Source of the DNA: Synechococcus sp. Cruz-7E5
Lineage (GTDB): Bacteria; Cyanobacteriota; Cyanobacteriia; PCC-6307; Cyanobiaceae
DNA length: 64,000 bases
Assembly (NCBI RefSeq): GCF_024345995.1
Contig: NZ_JAGQCE010000001.1
Location: 62,001-126,000 of the forward strand
Direction of reading: 5' to 3'
Position numbers and translations under genes: made by a program
In this document: piece by piece, positions 48,591 through 58,558 of the stretch
How the letters are laid out: each line of letters starts with the position of its first letter
Position numbering within the stretch: the first letter of the stretch is position 1
Notes under the pieces: model-generated
The model's input: the letters and a program-made list of their open reading frames with translations, nothing else
Databases searched by the model: none
Told to the model about the DNA's origin: nothing

Positions 48591-49304
48591 TCAGCGGGAG
48601 GGCAGAGCCTTGAGGGCTTCGCCAGATCCCATCACAACAAGTAATTCGCCCTCTTTCAGGACATGGGACGCCGGTGGGTTCACAGTCAGCTGGTTCTCTG
48701 GACCGACAGCCAGGACGGTGACGTTGTGATTCTTGCGCAAATTCAGTTCACGCAGAGACTGATTGACAAAGGCCTTTGGCACACGAATTTCCTCGATGCT
48801 GTTGCGGTCATCGAGCCGTAGCCGTTCGAGCATGTTCGGACGAACGAGCTCCAGGCCAAGCCGGTGGCCCTGCATTTTTGATGGATAGACCACTCGATCA
48901 GCTCCGACGCGCTGGAGCATCTTCATGTGAAGATCACTGGTGGCACGGGAAATCACCTGCTTCACCTTCGTGCCATCGCTATGTTTCGCGATCAAAGTGG
49001 CGGTGATGCTCGCTTCGATGGGTTCGCTGATCGCCACAACAACAGTGTCAACCTCCAAGGCCCCTGCTTCACGTAGAGCCTCCTCATCCGTGCAGTCCAC
49101 AACCCTGGCTTCAATCGATGGGTCGATCAGGCGCATGGAATCGATGGCTCTCTGATTGGCATCGATCGCCAACACCGTTGCACCGTTATGAATGAGCTCG
49201 TCACAGACCGCTGATCCAAACCGGCCAATACCGATGACCGCAAAGGTTTCGAACGACGTCGATCCATCGGGGGCCCATTGCCACCACGCATTTTTTGATG
49301 TCAT
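48591..49304 (-). CDS. ktrA: Potassium uptake regulatory protein KtrA/TrkA-type
   Basis: A 237-residue RCK protein: RCK_N domain with FAVIGIGRFGSAVCDELIHN and the acidic DANQRAI nucleotide contact, then an RCK_C domain (about 150-230, LRLDDRNSIEEIRVPKAFV). It binds adenine nucleotides and gates the KtrB channel. The stop is followed by the queD remnant region, and the start lies 11 bp after ktrB, so both form one operon. Confidence 0.94.
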   Translation of the reverse strand: MTSKNAWWQWAPDGSTSFETFAVIGIGRFGSAVCDELIHNGATVLAIDANQRAIDSMRLIDPSIEARVVDCTDEEALREAGALEVDTVVVAISEPIEASITATLIAKHSDGTKVKQVISRATSDLHMKMLQRVGADRVVYPSKMQGHRLGLELVRPNMLERLRLDDRNSIEEIRVPKAFVNQSLRELNLRKNHNVTVLAVGPENQLTVNPPASHVLKEGELLVVMGSGEALKALPSR

Positions 49305-49315
49305 CGGTTCACAAT

Positions 49316-50722
49316 TCAGATGAAGACCTCTTCGCGGGGGTAGCCGACCCTGGACTGGGGTCTGCTGCCGTAGAGGGCTGAGAGCAACAGCATGATGCCC
49401 AGCCGACCCACGAACATCCCCACCATCAGCACCAACTGACCCCAGCGATTAAGGTTAGCGGTCACTCCCACATCCAGTCCGACGGTGCCGAAGGCCGACA
49501 TGCAGGTGAACAGCTTCTCAAGGAAGCTGTAGGCCTGGTGGGCAGTGGGTTCTCCTCCCGCCGTTGGTCCAAGTCCAAGCAGCAGAGTCATCAGGATCAC
49601 GAACAGGCCTGATGCCAGGGCCACGCCCACGGCCTTGAGAACGATGTCCCCGGGAATCTGGTGCCTGCGGATGATCACCTCCTTGCGGTCTTCGAGGGTG
49701 GAGCGGGTGGCACCCATCAGAACCGCGAAGGTGGTGGTCTTGATGCCACCGCCGGTACCGCCGGGGCTGGCACCGATGAACATCAGCACGATCATCAGCA
49801 GCAGGCCCGCATCGGAGAGCGTCTCGATCGAGAGAGGCACCGTGTTGAAGCCTGCCGTGCGAGTGGTGATCGATTGGAAAATGGTGACCTGCAGCTTGTC
49901 CCAGAGAGTGAGGGTATTGATGACTCCATCGGGAGCGAACTGTTCGGTGAACAGCAGTCCCAAGGCCCCGATCACGATCAGCAGCAAGGTGCTGCGCAAC
50001 ACCAGCCGAGTGTGCAGACTCAGTCGGCGGATCCGTTGGAGCCGGAAGCGCTTTTCCCAGAGGTCATTGGTGACGCGCCAGCCAATGCCGCCGGTGACGA
50101 TCAGACTACCGATGACACCATTGACGACTGGGTTACCTTTGTAGCCAACCAGGTTATCGCTCCAGAGGCCAAAGCCAGCGTTGTTGTAGGCACTGATGCA
50201 ATGAAACATCGCTGCCCAAAGCCTTTCGCCATGGTTGCTGATGTCGGTGAACCCGAAGATGTAGAGAATAAGTGTGCCGACCCCCATCACGCAGCCGGCG
50301 GTGATCAGAATCCGATGAAATGTGGGGCCGATGCCCCCGACGCCGAACTCATCTAGCGCCCGGCCCTTGTCGAGGCGTAGACGCAGGCCGGATCGACCTT
50401 GAACGAAACCCTGAAGAAAGGTGGTGATCGCCATCAGGCCGAGCCCGCCGGTGATGATCAGCCCGGCCAGCGTCACCTGCCCAAAGAATGTGAGGTCCTT
50501 GCCCACATCAATGATCGACAGACCCGTCACCGTGATCGCCGAGGTCACGGTGAACAAAGCCTGCCAGAGCCCAACATCATCGCTGGAGCAGAGCGGCGAA
50601 GCCAGCAGCAGGGTTCCAACAGCAATCACCAGCGCACCTGTGACCACAGTGAACTGGGGCACCGTGAGTCGGTGACGCCACAGCAAGAGGCGGGTCCAAA
50701 GGTGATCAGGAGATCTGGACAT
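49316..50722 (-). CDS. ktrB: Potassium transporter KtrB (TrkH family)
   Basis: A 468-residue Trk/Ktr channel-like subunit with four M-P-M repeats. The selectivity-filter segments read SAITVTGLSIID, ISAYNNAGFGLWSD, ITTRTAGFNTVPL and MSAFGTVGLDVGV, each with a conserved Gly. A Gly-rich gate loop (ASPGGTGGGIKTTTF) is intact. Uptake of K+ coupled to Na+ is the known role of cyanobacterial Ktr. The start at 50722 (MSRSPDHLW) is preferred to 50761. Confidence 0.94.
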   Translation of the reverse strand: MSRSPDHLWTRLLLWRHRLTVPQFTVVTGALVIAVGTLLLASPLCSSDDVGLWQALFTVTSAITVTGLSIIDVGKDLTFFGQVTLAGLIITGGLGLMAITTFLQGFVQGRSGLRLRLDKGRALDEFGVGGIGPTFHRILITAGCVMGVGTLILYIFGFTDISNHGERLWAAMFHCISAYNNAGFGLWSDNLVGYKGNPVVNGVIGSLIVTGGIGWRVTNDLWEKRFRLQRIRRLSLHTRLVLRSTLLLIVIGALGLLFTEQFAPDGVINTLTLWDKLQVTIFQSITTRTAGFNTVPLSIETLSDAGLLLMIVLMFIGASPGGTGGGIKTTTFAVLMGATRSTLEDRKEVIIRRHQIPGDIVLKAVGVALASGLFVILMTLLLGLGPTAGGEPTAHQAYSFLEKLFTCMSAFGTVGLDVGVTANLNRWGQLVLMVGMFVGRLGIMLLLSALYGSRPQSRVGYPREEVFI

Positions 50723-50867
50723 CACCGCGCCAGGGCCCTTGTCTGCCAACCGATCGCCCACTTCGAACAGTGATTGGGAGATTAGTGGAGAGGCTGGATC
50801 CTGCAGTTGGGTGGCTGGAATCTGGAGCCAGAAAGTAGCCTGACCACCCCAGAAGCTTTATTACGCC

Positions 50868-53630
50868 TTGATCAGCCCTGTCGCCCCTGCCTGGCACAGC
50901 CTCGAACCCCAGGCCTGCCTGAGAGAGCTTGATGCCAGCGCCGAGGGCCTGAGCACGGCCCAGAGCGCCGAACGACTGGCCCGACTGGGCCTCAACCGGC
51001 TGGAACTGGCGCCAGGCCGCAGCAACCTGCGCATCCTCTGGGACCAGCTCAGCAACGTGATGCTGATCATGCTGCTGGCCGTGGCGGCTGTGTCGGCCGC
51101 CATCGCCTTCCAGGCGCAGAAGTTCCCGAAGGATGCGATCGCCATCGTGCTGATCGTCGGGCTGAACGCCCTGCTGGGCTACATCCAGGAAAGCCGCGCC
51201 CAGAATGCTTTGCTGGCCCTGCGCCAGATGGCCCAGCCTCTGGTCACGGCGCGGCGTGACGGCCACTGGGAGCGGATTTCGAGCGAACAGTTGGTGCCCG
51301 GCGATCTGATCCGCCTGGAAGCGGGCGATCGGGTCCCCGCCGACGCCCGGCTTCTGGAAGTCGCCGAACTGGGCCTGCGCGAGGCGGCTCTCACTGGCGA
51401 GGCCGAAGCCGTCTTCAAGAAGGCCGATCTGGTTCTCGATGCCACCACCCCTGTGCTGGAACGGCAGAACTGCGTTTTCCAGGGCACCGAGGTGGTGCGG
51501 GGGCGGGGCACAGCCGTGGTGACATCCACAGGCATGGGCACTGAGCTGGGCCAGATCGCCGAGCTGATCAACACCGCCGGGGGCGAAACCACGCCTCTGC
51601 AGGAACGGCTCGATGGGCTGGCCAACGTGCTGGTGGTCTCGGCGCTGGTGCTGGTGGCGCTGGTGGTGCTGGGGGGCTGGCTGCTTGGTCAGCCGTTGCT
51701 GGGCCTGCTGGAGGTGGCGCTCAGCATGGCGGTGGCGATCGTGCCGGAGGGCCTGCCCGCGGTGATCACCGTGACCCTGGCGATCGGTACCCAGCGCATG
51801 GTGCAGCGCGCTGCTCTGATCCGCCGCCTGCCGGCGGTGGAGGCCCTCGGCTCGGTCACGGTGATCTGCACCGACAAGACCGGCACACTCACCTTGAACC
51901 GCCAGGTGGTTGAGGAGCTGCGCTGCGGCAATCAATCGATCGCCGTCAGCGGCCAGGGCTACGACCCCCATGGCTCCTTCTCCGCGGCCGAGCTCGCCGC
52001 CCCCGAGGGGGCGGCAGCGGGCATCACCCCTGGAGCCAGGGACCTGCTGCTGTCGGCCGGTGTGCTCTGCAGCGACGCCGAGCTCAAGAAGGCAGAGGAC
52101 GGCAGCTGGGATGTGCTGGGCGATCCCACCGAAGGAGCTCTGGTGGTGGCCGCCGGCAAGGCCAAGCTGGATGGCTTCGCCATGCGCAGCCGCTACGAGC
52201 GCACGGCGGAGATTCCCTTCAGCTCCGAGCGCCAGCTGATGGCTGTGTGGGTGCAGGACAGAGACGGCACGCTCCAGGCTCCGCTCGGGGAGGTGGCGGC
52301 CGGCTCCAGCACCCTGGCGATCGGCAAAGGTGCTCCCGAGGTGATCATTGGCAGCTGCGACCGCTGGATCTCAGGCTCGGGTGTGACCGCTCTCTCTGAT
52401 CCTCAGCGTCAATGGTGGTTGGAGCAGGCGCGCACTCTGGCCGCTTCCGGCCTACGGGTGCTTGCGTTCGCATGCGCGCCTCACCATCACAGCCCCGAGC
52501 TTGAGCTCGACCATCTGGTGCTGCTGGGGCTGATGGCCCAGCTCGATCCGGCCCGCCCGGAAGTGGCCCAGGCAGTGGCCCGCTGCCGGGAGGCGGGCAT
52601 CCGGCCGGTGATGATCACCGGCGACCATCCCCTCACCGCCCGCGCCATCGGCCAGGGCATTGGCCTGGTCGATGGAGATGCCGAGGTGGTGCTGGGCCGG
52701 GAGCTCGAACAGTTCGACGACATCCGGCTGCAGGAGACCGTCAGCCGCTGCAGCGTCTATGCCCGAGTGCCGCCCGAGCAGAAGCTGCGCATCGTCAAGG
52801 CACTGCAGGCCAATGGCCAGGTGGTGGCCATGACCGGTGATGGCGTCAACGACGCCCCGGCGCTGAAGCAGGCCCACATCGGCGTGGCGATGGGCATCAC
52901 CGGCACGGAGGTGAGCAAAGAAGCCTCCGACATGGTTCTGCTCGATGACAACTTCGCCACGATCGTCAACGCAGTCGAGGAAGGGCGGCTCGTTTACGCG
53001 AACATCCGCCGCTTCGTGAAGTACATCCTTGGCAGCAACGTGGGTGAGCTGATCACGATTGCCTCGGCCCCTCTGCTCGGCCTGGTGGGCTCTCCCCTCT
53101 CCCCCCTCCAGATCCTCTGGATGAACCTGGTGACCGACGGTGTTCCCGCCCTGGCGCTGGCACTGGAGCCTGGGGAGGAGGGTCTGATGCAACGGCCTCC
53201 GGCTGAACCTGGCGAGTCGATCTTCGCGCGCGGGATCGGCAGTTACATCCTGCGCATCGGTGTGGTGTTCGCTGCGATCACGATCGTGCTGATGGTCTAT
53301 GCCTTCAGGTCTGGGGCTCCTTGGCAGACGATGGTGTTCACCACGCTCTGTCTGGCCCAGATGGGCCATGCCCTTGCCGCTCGCAGCGATCTCCCCTTGG
53401 TGCAGGTGAATCCGTTCTCCAACCCCTGGCTGATCGGAGCCGTCGTACTCACCTCTGCCCTGCAGATGGCCCTACTCTACGTGCCTGTCCTATCGAACTT
53501 CTTCGAGACGACGCCACTGAGCCTTCAGGATCTGGCCATCTGCATAGGGTTCAGCTTCCTGTTCTTCCTCTATCTGGAGCTGGAGAAGATCTGGCGGCTG
53601 TGGCGCCGCCGCGCCCATGCCGATGCCTGA
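50868..53630 (+). CDS. P2A-type cation-transporting ATPase (Ca2+/Mn2+-like)
   Basis: A 920-residue P-type ATPase with N-terminal cation ATPase domain, actuator [10 protein letters not shown]4 motif [15 protein letters not shown], phosphorylation site [16 protein letters not shown] nucleotide site, [15 protein letters not shown] hinge and M6 [17 protein letters not shown]4 PEGLP with M5 NVGELITI and M6 NLVTDG resembles the SERCA/PMR1 group, so calcium or manganese export is likely. The start appears to be TTG at 50868. Overlaps dedA by 14 bp. Confidence 0.93.
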   Translation: MISPVAPAWHSLEPQACLRELDASAEGLSTAQSAERLARLGLNRLELAPGRSNLRILWDQLSNVMLIMLLAVAAVSAAIAFQAQKFPKDAIAIVLIVGLNALLGYIQESRAQNALLALRQMAQPLVTARRDGHWERISSEQLVPGDLIRLEAGDRVPADARLLEVAELGLREAALTGEAEAVFKKADLVLDATTPVLERQNCVFQGTEVVRGRGTAVVTSTGMGTELGQIAELINTAGGETTPLQERLDGLANVLVVSALVLVALVVLGGWLLGQPLLGLLEVALSMAVAIVPEGLPAVITVTLAIGTQRMVQRAALIRRLPAVEALGSVTVICTDKTGTLTLNRQVVEELRCGNQSIAVSGQGYDPHGSFSAAELAAPEGAAAGITPGARDLLLSAGVLCSDAELKKAEDGSWDVLGDPTEGALVVAAGKAKLDGFAMRSRYERTAEIPFSSERQLMAVWVQDRDGTLQAPLGEVAAGSSTLAIGKGAPEVIIGSCDRWISGSGVTALSDPQRQWWLEQARTLAASGLRVLAFACAPHHHSPELELDHLVLLGLMAQLDPARPEVAQAVARCREAGIRPVMITGDHPLTARAIGQGIGLVDGDAEVVLGRELEQFDDIRLQETVSRCSVYARVPPEQKLRIVKALQANGQVVAMTGDGVNDAPALKQAHIGVAMGITGTEVSKEASDMVLLDDNFATIVNAVEEGRLVYANIRRFVKYILGSNVGELITIASAPLLGLVGSPLSPLQILWMNLVTDGVPALALALEPGEEGLMQRPPAEPGESIFARGIGSYILRIGVVFAAITIVLMVYAFRSGAPWQTMVFTTLCLAQMGHALAARSDLPLVQVNPFSNPWLIGAVVLTSALQMALLYVPVLSNFFETTPLSLQDLAICIGFSFLFFLYLELEKIWRLWRRRAHADA

Positions 53631-54315
53631 GCTGCTGCTCGGCTCCCTTGTCCCGGCGGGAAGGTTGCAGCAGTGGGCCGAAGCGTTTCTCACGCTGATC
53701 GGTGACACGGTCGAGACCAATCCCGCCCAGGGCTATCTGCTGATCGGCCTGGCGCTGCTCCTGGAGAACGTGATCCCGCCGATTCCGTCAGAGCTGGTGA
53801 TGCCCCTGAGCGGCTTTCTGATTCAGCAGGGCAAGCTCCAGTTCATTCCCGTGGTGGTCGCCGCCTTGATCGGCACCGTGCTCGGGGCCTGGTTCTGGTA
53901 CGGGATCGGACGCCTGGTGAATGAGCAACGGCTGGAGCATCTGATCGGTCGCCATGGCCGTTTGATCGGCCTCAAGGCTGCTGATCTGGCTCTTAGCCGG
54001 CGCTGGTTTGCCCGCCATGGAGCGGCCGTGGTGTTCTGGGGTCGACTGGTTCCTGGTATCAGGCCATTCGTTTCCATACCTGCCGGTATTGAACTGATGC
54101 CTCAACGGTCGTTTCTGTTCTGGACTAGTGCCGGAAGCCTGCTCTGGATCCTGGCACTCGTTAATGCTGGCCTCCTGCTGGGGGACAACTACCGCCAGAT
54201 CCTCGACTGGATTGCGCCCTTGACCAGCCTATTGAGCCGCCTTGTGCTGATGCTCATCGCTTTGGCAACGGTCTGGCTCGGGGTCCGTGCTCTTCAGCGA
54301 AGCTCCAGACGCTGA
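53617..54315 (+). CDS. DedA family membrane protein
   Basis: A 232-residue DedA/SNARE-associated-like protein with about five hydrophobic segments. The family block LENVIPPIPSELVMPLSGFL near residue 50 and FWGRLVPGIRPFVSIPAGI near 140 are clear. DedA proteins flip undecaprenyl phosphate or phospholipids. It is translationally coupled to the P-type ATPase by a 14-bp overlap. Confidence 0.93.
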   Translation: MPMPELLLGSLVPAGRLQQWAEAFLTLIGDTVETNPAQGYLLIGLALLLENVIPPIPSELVMPLSGFLIQQGKLQFIPVVVAALIGTVLGAWFWYGIGRLVNEQRLEHLIGRHGRLIGLKAADLALSRRWFARHGAAVVFWGRLVPGIRPFVSIPAGIELMPQRSFLFWTSAGSLLWILALVNAGLLLGDNYRQILDWIAPLTSLLSRLVLMLIALATVWLGVRALQRSSRR

Positions 54316-54358
54316 AGTCTCTGCTGAGGCAGTCCGCCCAGAGGAGCTCTGGATCCAA

Positions 54359-54625
54359 TCACTCACCTTCTGACTGCTCCGTCGACGGACGACCGTCATG
54401 GTCGCTGAACGTATTGTTGGGGGCGAGCAGGGTTATAAGCCCAGCACTCATCATCATAACGAAAAGCAAGGTGACTGCGATGAGCTTCTTGCCAACTCCT
54501 ATGTTTTGCGGCACTTCAGCCACAGGTTGACCACAATCCACACAGATAAACTGGCCCTTCCCCGAGCTTGCTTTGGTGATCATGCGGCAGCCACAACGTT
54601 GACAGGGCACGACAGATGAATGCAC
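54359..54625 (-). CDS. Small zinc-ribbon membrane protein
   Basis: An 88-residue protein with an N-terminal zinc ribbon (CQRCGC...CVDCG, residues 8-32), then one hydrophobic helix (LIAVTLLFVMMMSAGLITLL), and a polar acidic tail. It converges on dedA with 43 bp between stops. No family name was recognised. Confidence 0.7.
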   Translation of the reverse strand: MHSSVVPCQRCGCRMITKASSGKGQFICVDCGQPVAEVPQNIGVGKKLIAVTLLFVMMMSAGLITLLAPNNTFSDHDGRPSTEQSEGE

Positions 54626-54782
54626 TCACACCCTCAGACTATTGCAGACCTGCCGTGGTATCTGCTGCTTCAACCGCAACCAATAATTGGGATATTCATG
54701 GCCTGTCTTCAGCCATCGACGATTCATCACTGGCTCGATGGGTAACCTCATATCACGTTGTGATCCCCTATTCCTGACGTGA

Positions 54783-56096
54783 TCACTTAACGACAGGAGG
54801 CGTCACAAGGATCTTGTCAACGCGCTTGCCATCCATATCCATCACCTCGAAGCGATATCCTTGCCAATTGAAATTGTCGGATGCCTTGGGGATACGCTCC
54901 AGGGCATGGATCACGAATCCAGCCATGGTGTGGTACTGCCGCTGTTCATCTGAGCCGAGAAGTTTGCTGCCGATCCGATCATCGAAGTCATTGATGTCGA
55001 GGCTTCCGTCCACCAGCCAACTGCCATCATCGCGGGTAACGAAGGAGGGCCCCTCTTCGTCTTCCAGCGCGGGCAGGTCCCCGACGATGCCCTCCATCAG
55101 ATCATTGAGCGTCACGAGACCCTCAACCCCACCGAACTCATCGGTGACCAGGGCGATGTGTATGCCGGTGCGCTTGAACTGCTCCAACACCGTGAGGCAC
55201 CGGATCGATTCCGCCACATAGAGCGGCGGCTGGCAAAGCGCTTCCAGATCGATGGGGTCATTGCCCAGGTGGGCGTTGAGCAGGCTGCGCACTCGAACGA
55301 TACCAATGCAGTCGTCCAGACTGCCTCGGCCTACGGGGAAACGGGAGTGGTTCGACTCCTTCACCTCCGTGAGATTCTCCTCCAGGGATGACTCCAGATC
55401 CAGCCAACGGATCTCGGTGCGCGGCGTCATCATCGTCTTGATTGTGCGATCCCCCAGCCGCAACACCCGTTGCACCATGTCGTGCTCACTTTCCTCGAAG
55501 ACACCGGAATCGGCTCCCTGGCGGATCAGGGCCTTGATTTCCTCCTCGGTGATGTCGGGTTCAGCGGAGGGGTCCACGTTCAGGAGCCTCAGCACAGCAT
55601 CGGTGGAGATGCCGAGCAGGTGCACCGCCGGAGCACTCATTTTGGAGAGCGTGCGCATGGCGGGTGCAATGCGGCAGGCGATCCGCTCCGGATTGGCCAG
55701 GGCAATGCGCTTGGGCACCAGCTCGCCGATCACAAGGGAGAGGTAGGTGATCAGGGCCACCACCAGAGTCACAGTCAATCCTTCGCTATATGGCTGCAGC
55801 GCCTCGATCCCATCGAAGATGGGTCTGAGCTGCTGCGCCACCGTGGCCCCGGCAACGGCACCACTGAGGATGCCGATAAGGGTGATGCCGATCTGCACCG
55901 TCGAGAGGAAATCGTTCGGCGATTCCGCCAGGCGAAGGGCCGCTCGAGCAGGTCGGCTCCCTTTTTCGGCCAGCTGCTGCAGCCGCAGCTTCCGGGCTGA
56001 AACGACGGCGATTTCAGAGCCTGAGAAGATCCCGTTGGCGATGATCAGCAACAGGATGAAGAGGATCTCGAACGCCAAGCAGGGATGAAGACCCAA
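54783..56096 (-). CDS. CNNM/CorC-like (hemolysin family) transmembrane protein with CBS pair
   Basis: A 437-residue protein: DUF21/CNNM membrane domain (residues 1-200, ANGIFSGSEIAVVSARKLRL then LVIGELVPKRIALANPE), a CBS pair (about 210-335, MTPRTEIRWLDLESSLEE), and a CorC-HlyC domain (C-terminal 85 residues with WLVDGSLDINDFDDRIG). Such proteins are linked to Mg2+ or Na+ export. The N-terminal MGLHPCLAFEILFILLLI starts directly in the first helix. Confidence 0.92.
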   Translation of the reverse strand: MGLHPCLAFEILFILLLIIANGIFSGSEIAVVSARKLRLQQLAEKGSRPARAALRLAESPNDFLSTVQIGITLIGILSGAVAGATVAQQLRPIFDGIEALQPYSEGLTVTLVVALITYLSLVIGELVPKRIALANPERIACRIAPAMRTLSKMSAPAVHLLGISTDAVLRLLNVDPSAEPDITEEEIKALIRQGADSGVFEESEHDMVQRVLRLGDRTIKTMMTPRTEIRWLDLESSLEENLTEVKESNHSRFPVGRGSLDDCIGIVRVRSLLNAHLGNDPIDLEALCQPPLYVAESIRCLTVLEQFKRTGIHIALVTDEFGGVEGLVTLNDLMEGIVGDLPALEDEEGPSFVTRDDGSWLVDGSLDINDFDDRIGSKLLGSDEQRQYHTMAGFVIHALERIPKASDNFNWQGYRFEVMDMDGKRVDKILVTPPVVK

Positions 56097-56187
56097 TCGG
56101 GGTCATCAATCTACCGGGTGGATCAGGTCATGTCCTGGCTGTTGTGGGTTGTAGCCCAGGTGTGGCCAGCTAACAGCTCCACATCCA

Positions 56188-56655
56188 TCATGGCCTGTCC
56201 AGGAGGAACCACTCGGGGGATGCCTCATAGCAGGCGGCGTTGCGCTCATTTTCGCGTGCCTCCACCTTCCAGCAGCAGCTGCGGCCGTCGTCGCGGGCGC
56301 GCAGGAGCTCATTGGCCCAGCCCCAGACCAGCTCAGCGCTGCTCTCCATCCCCACGTTCTCCATCACGCGCAGATCGAGGGCTCCTTGATCATGCAGCGT
56401 GCGCCACTGCTCCAGCAGCGGGTCATCGGCATTCACCAGAAAAGTGTGATCGAACTGCCCGGCCAGTTGGGCCTCCAGCTCCTTTAGGCCTGAGAAGTCG
56501 ACCACAAAGCCGTTGGCATCCAGCTGGCGGGCGCGGAACCAGCAGGTGAAGCTGCGGCTGTAGCCGTGCACGAAGCGGCAGTGGCCCTGGTGCCGCCACT
56601 GGCGGTGGCAGCAGGGGTAACCGCTGAACTGTTTCGAGCAGGTGAACAGGTGCAT
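56188..56655 (-). CDS. queD: 6-carboxytetrahydropterin synthase QueD (PTPS family)
   Basis: A 155-residue PTPS-fold enzyme that converts dihydroneopterin triphosphate to carboxytetrahydropterin for queuosine. The Cys/His motif [13 protein letters not shown] has active-site Cys and metal His, [15 protein letters not shown] and [11 protein letters not shown] follow, and the [13 protein letters not shown] block carries the catalytic Glu. The start at 56655 ([12 protein letters not shown]) is likely. A decayed copy of the 3-prime half lies at 48395-48530. Divergent from hisIE. Confidence 0.9.
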   Translation of the reverse strand: MHLFTCSKQFSGYPCCHRQWRHQGHCRFVHGYSRSFTCWFRARQLDANGFVVDFSGLKELEAQLAGQFDHTFLVNADDPLLEQWRTLHDQGALDLRVMENVGMESSAELVWGWANELLRARDDGRSCCWKVEARENERNAACYEASPEWFLLDRP

Positions 56656-56697
56656 GGCCGGGATGGGAGAGGATCTCATCAGCCGGACTCCCCTTCC

Positions 56698-57408
56698 TTG
56701 GAGGCATCATTTCAGCCCCCCAGACCGATCGCTGCCGATTCCGCCCCCTGGCTTGATCAGCTGCGCTTCGATGGGGCCGGCCTGATCCCCGCCATCGCTC
56801 AGGACTGGCTCGATGGGGCGGTGCTGATGCTGGCCTGGATGAACCGGGAGTCGATCCAGCAGACCCTGAACACTGGGGAGGTGCACTACTGGAGCCGCTC
56901 CCGGGCCGAGCTGTGGCACAAGGGCGCCACCAGCGGCCATCTGCAGCGCCTGAAGGGGCTCCGCTACGACTGCGACAGTGATGTGCTGCTGCTGACGGTG
57001 GAGCAGGTGGGGAATGTGGCCTGCCACACGGGTACGCGCAGTTGCTTCTTCACCGCGGCTTCCAGCCAGGGGACCACCGAGCCGGGTCCTGCTGATCCAC
57101 CTGCTGACGCCTGCAGCGAACTGGCCCGGCAGATCCAGGACCGCCGCGATCAGCCAGTGGAGGGGAGCTACACCAATCGCCTGCTGGAAGGGGGTGACAA
57201 CCAGATCCTCAAGAAGATCGGCGAGGAGAGCGTCGAGTTCGTGATGGCCTGCAAGGACGACGAGCCCGATGGAATCGCGGGAGAAGCGGCCGATCTGATC
57301 TTTCATCTCCAGGTGGCCCTGGCCCACCACGGGGTCGACTGGCGCCGGGTGCTGGAGGTGCTCGCCGCCCGACGCGGCGCTCCGCGCCGGAGCCAAGGGC
57401 ACGAATAG
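56698..57408 (+). CDS. hisIE: Bifunctional phosphoribosyl-AMP cyclohydrolase / phosphoribosyl-ATP pyrophosphatase
   Basis: A roughly 236-residue HisIE fusion for steps 2 and 3 of histidine synthesis. HisI part: [35 protein letters not shown], the metal Asp/Cys set in [10 protein letters not shown] and [13 protein letters not shown]. HisE part (from about residue 145): [20 protein letters not shown] and [13 protein letters not shown]. No ATG is present near the expected start. TTG at 56698 is the best candidate. The frame continues upstream into queD antisense, which is rejected. Confidence 0.93.
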   Translation: MEASFQPPRPIAADSAPWLDQLRFDGAGLIPAIAQDWLDGAVLMLAWMNRESIQQTLNTGEVHYWSRSRAELWHKGATSGHLQRLKGLRYDCDSDVLLLTVEQVGNVACHTGTRSCFFTAASSQGTTEPGPADPPADACSELARQIQDRRDQPVEGSYTNRLLEGGDNQILKKIGEESVEFVMACKDDEPDGIAGEAADLIFHLQVALAHHGVDWRRVLEVLAARRGAPRRSQGHE

Positions 57409-57434
57409 GGTCGGAGGAACCGAGCCTGTCCCCC

Positions 57435-57791
57435 TTGCCTGCTTCGCCCGAGGATCCTGCCGCTAACTGTGGAGGCCGCCCACCTCTACTCGCCACCGGT
57501 GTGGCCCCACTGGGAATCATCTCGATCGGGATCGTCCCCATGGGCGTTGTGGCCATTGGCGTGGTGCCGATGGGGGTGATCAGCGTCGGAGCCGTCTCGA
57601 TGGGTCTGGTGTCGGCTGCGGTGGTGAACATGGGTGTGCTCACCGCAGGAGTGACCACCATGGGCGTGTGGTGGGCCGGCCTCGCGGGCCATGGGCTGGT
57701 GCGGCTGAACAAACCGGCGTCGCCGCCGATCTCCTTGCCGGTGGACCCTGCCAGGGATCCTGTCCACCAACATCACCAGAACATGCCCTAA
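57435..57791 (+). CDS. Glycine-pentapeptide repeat membrane-type protein
   Basis: A 118-residue protein with about 13 successive five-residue units of pattern xxxG-[VIL]: APLGI, ISIGI, VPMGV, VAIGV, VPMGV, ISVGA, VSMGL, then more degenerate units to AGHGL (residues 24-88). The repeat block is strongly hydrophobic and resembles the AIGGV-type repeats of other bacterial hypothetical membrane proteins. A Pro/His-rich tail follows. Start is TTG at 57435. Converges with the metzincin gene with a 4-bp overlap. Function unknown. Confidence 0.7.
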   Translation: MPASPEDPAANCGGRPPLLATGVAPLGIISIGIVPMGVVAIGVVPMGVISVGAVSMGLVSAAVVNMGVLTAGVTTMGVWWAGLAGHGLVRLNKPASPPISLPVDPARDPVHQHHQNMP

Positions 57792-58549
57792 GGCGGTTGC
57801 CCGAAGCGGCTGGGCTGCTGGTACAGCCAGCGCACGGTGGCCCGGTCGCGGGCAGTGAGGCTGAGCACTGGCCGGGCACCGGGCACTGCCGCCATGGCAT
57901 CGGCAGGCTCGTCGCTGTGGCCCCAGAGCCCGATGGCGTGGCCAAGCTCGTGCAGTGCGGTTGCTTGCAGGGCTTCAAGGCGCTGATCGGGGCTTAGCAG
58001 AACGACAACGCGGGGCTCCAGGCGCCAGGCAGCCTGGCGCTGCACCTCCAGCACCTCCAGCAGGGCCCGGCCATGGCTGGCACGGCGGCGGCCCTGGGCA
58101 TCAAGGAGCGGCGGACGGCGCCGCTGGACCAGGATGTGGGCCTGGTCGGGATTGCTCACCATCACCAGGGGGAGTTCAGAGCCCCAGCTGGCCAGGGCGC
58201 CAGTGACGGCCTGCTGCCAGCGTTGTTCGAAACGGGAGCCGGGGGCGGACTCCCCAAGAGGCTGAACCCACACGCACCAGCGATGAAGCCGAGGCCAGCC
58301 CCAGGGGGTGGCCTCAAGCATGTGGCGGTAGTCGAGGCCGCTGGGGTCTGCAGCTGAAGCCGCGTCAAGAGCCGCTGGGGAAGACGGTCTGGCGGGGGGG
58401 CGGCTGTCGTTGGCCACCGGGCAGATCTGCTGACTCTCAGGTCCTGCACCGGCTGGAGCTGCTCCAGCAAATGGAACTGCCAGGAAGATCCCGATCAGGC
58501 TCAGAACAAGCCCTTCTCGATGACACCTGGAAGAAAGGACGGCAGGCAC
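57788..58549 (-). CDS. Exported metzincin-like zinc protease
   Basis: A 253-residue protein with an N-terminal signal segment (LVLSLIGIFLAVPFAGAAPA) and the extended zinc motif HELGHAIGLWGH near residue 200, followed by SDEPADAMAA, an M-containing turn as in metzincins. The central region carries RWCVWVQPLGE and a FEQRWQQAVTGAL helix typical of matrixin-like peptidases in cyanobacteria. Probably periplasmic or secreted. It lies 9 bp downstream of the DUF2214 gene. Confidence 0.83.
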   Translation of the reverse strand: MPAVLSSRCHREGLVLSLIGIFLAVPFAGAAPAGAGPESQQICPVANDSRPPARPSSPAALDAASAADPSGLDYRHMLEATPWGWPRLHRWCVWVQPLGESAPGSRFEQRWQQAVTGALASWGSELPLVMVSNPDQAHILVQRRRPPLLDAQGRRRASHGRALLEVLEVQRQAAWRLEPRVVVLLSPDQRLEALQATALHELGHAIGLWGHSDEPADAMAAVPGARPVLSLTARDRATVRWLYQQPSRFGQPP

Positions 58550-58558
58550 GCAGCAGCC

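Noticed and set aside
50706-51971. 421-codon minus-strand frame over the P-type ATPase
   Set aside because: Gln/His-rich shadow frame opposite a gene with all P-type motifs.
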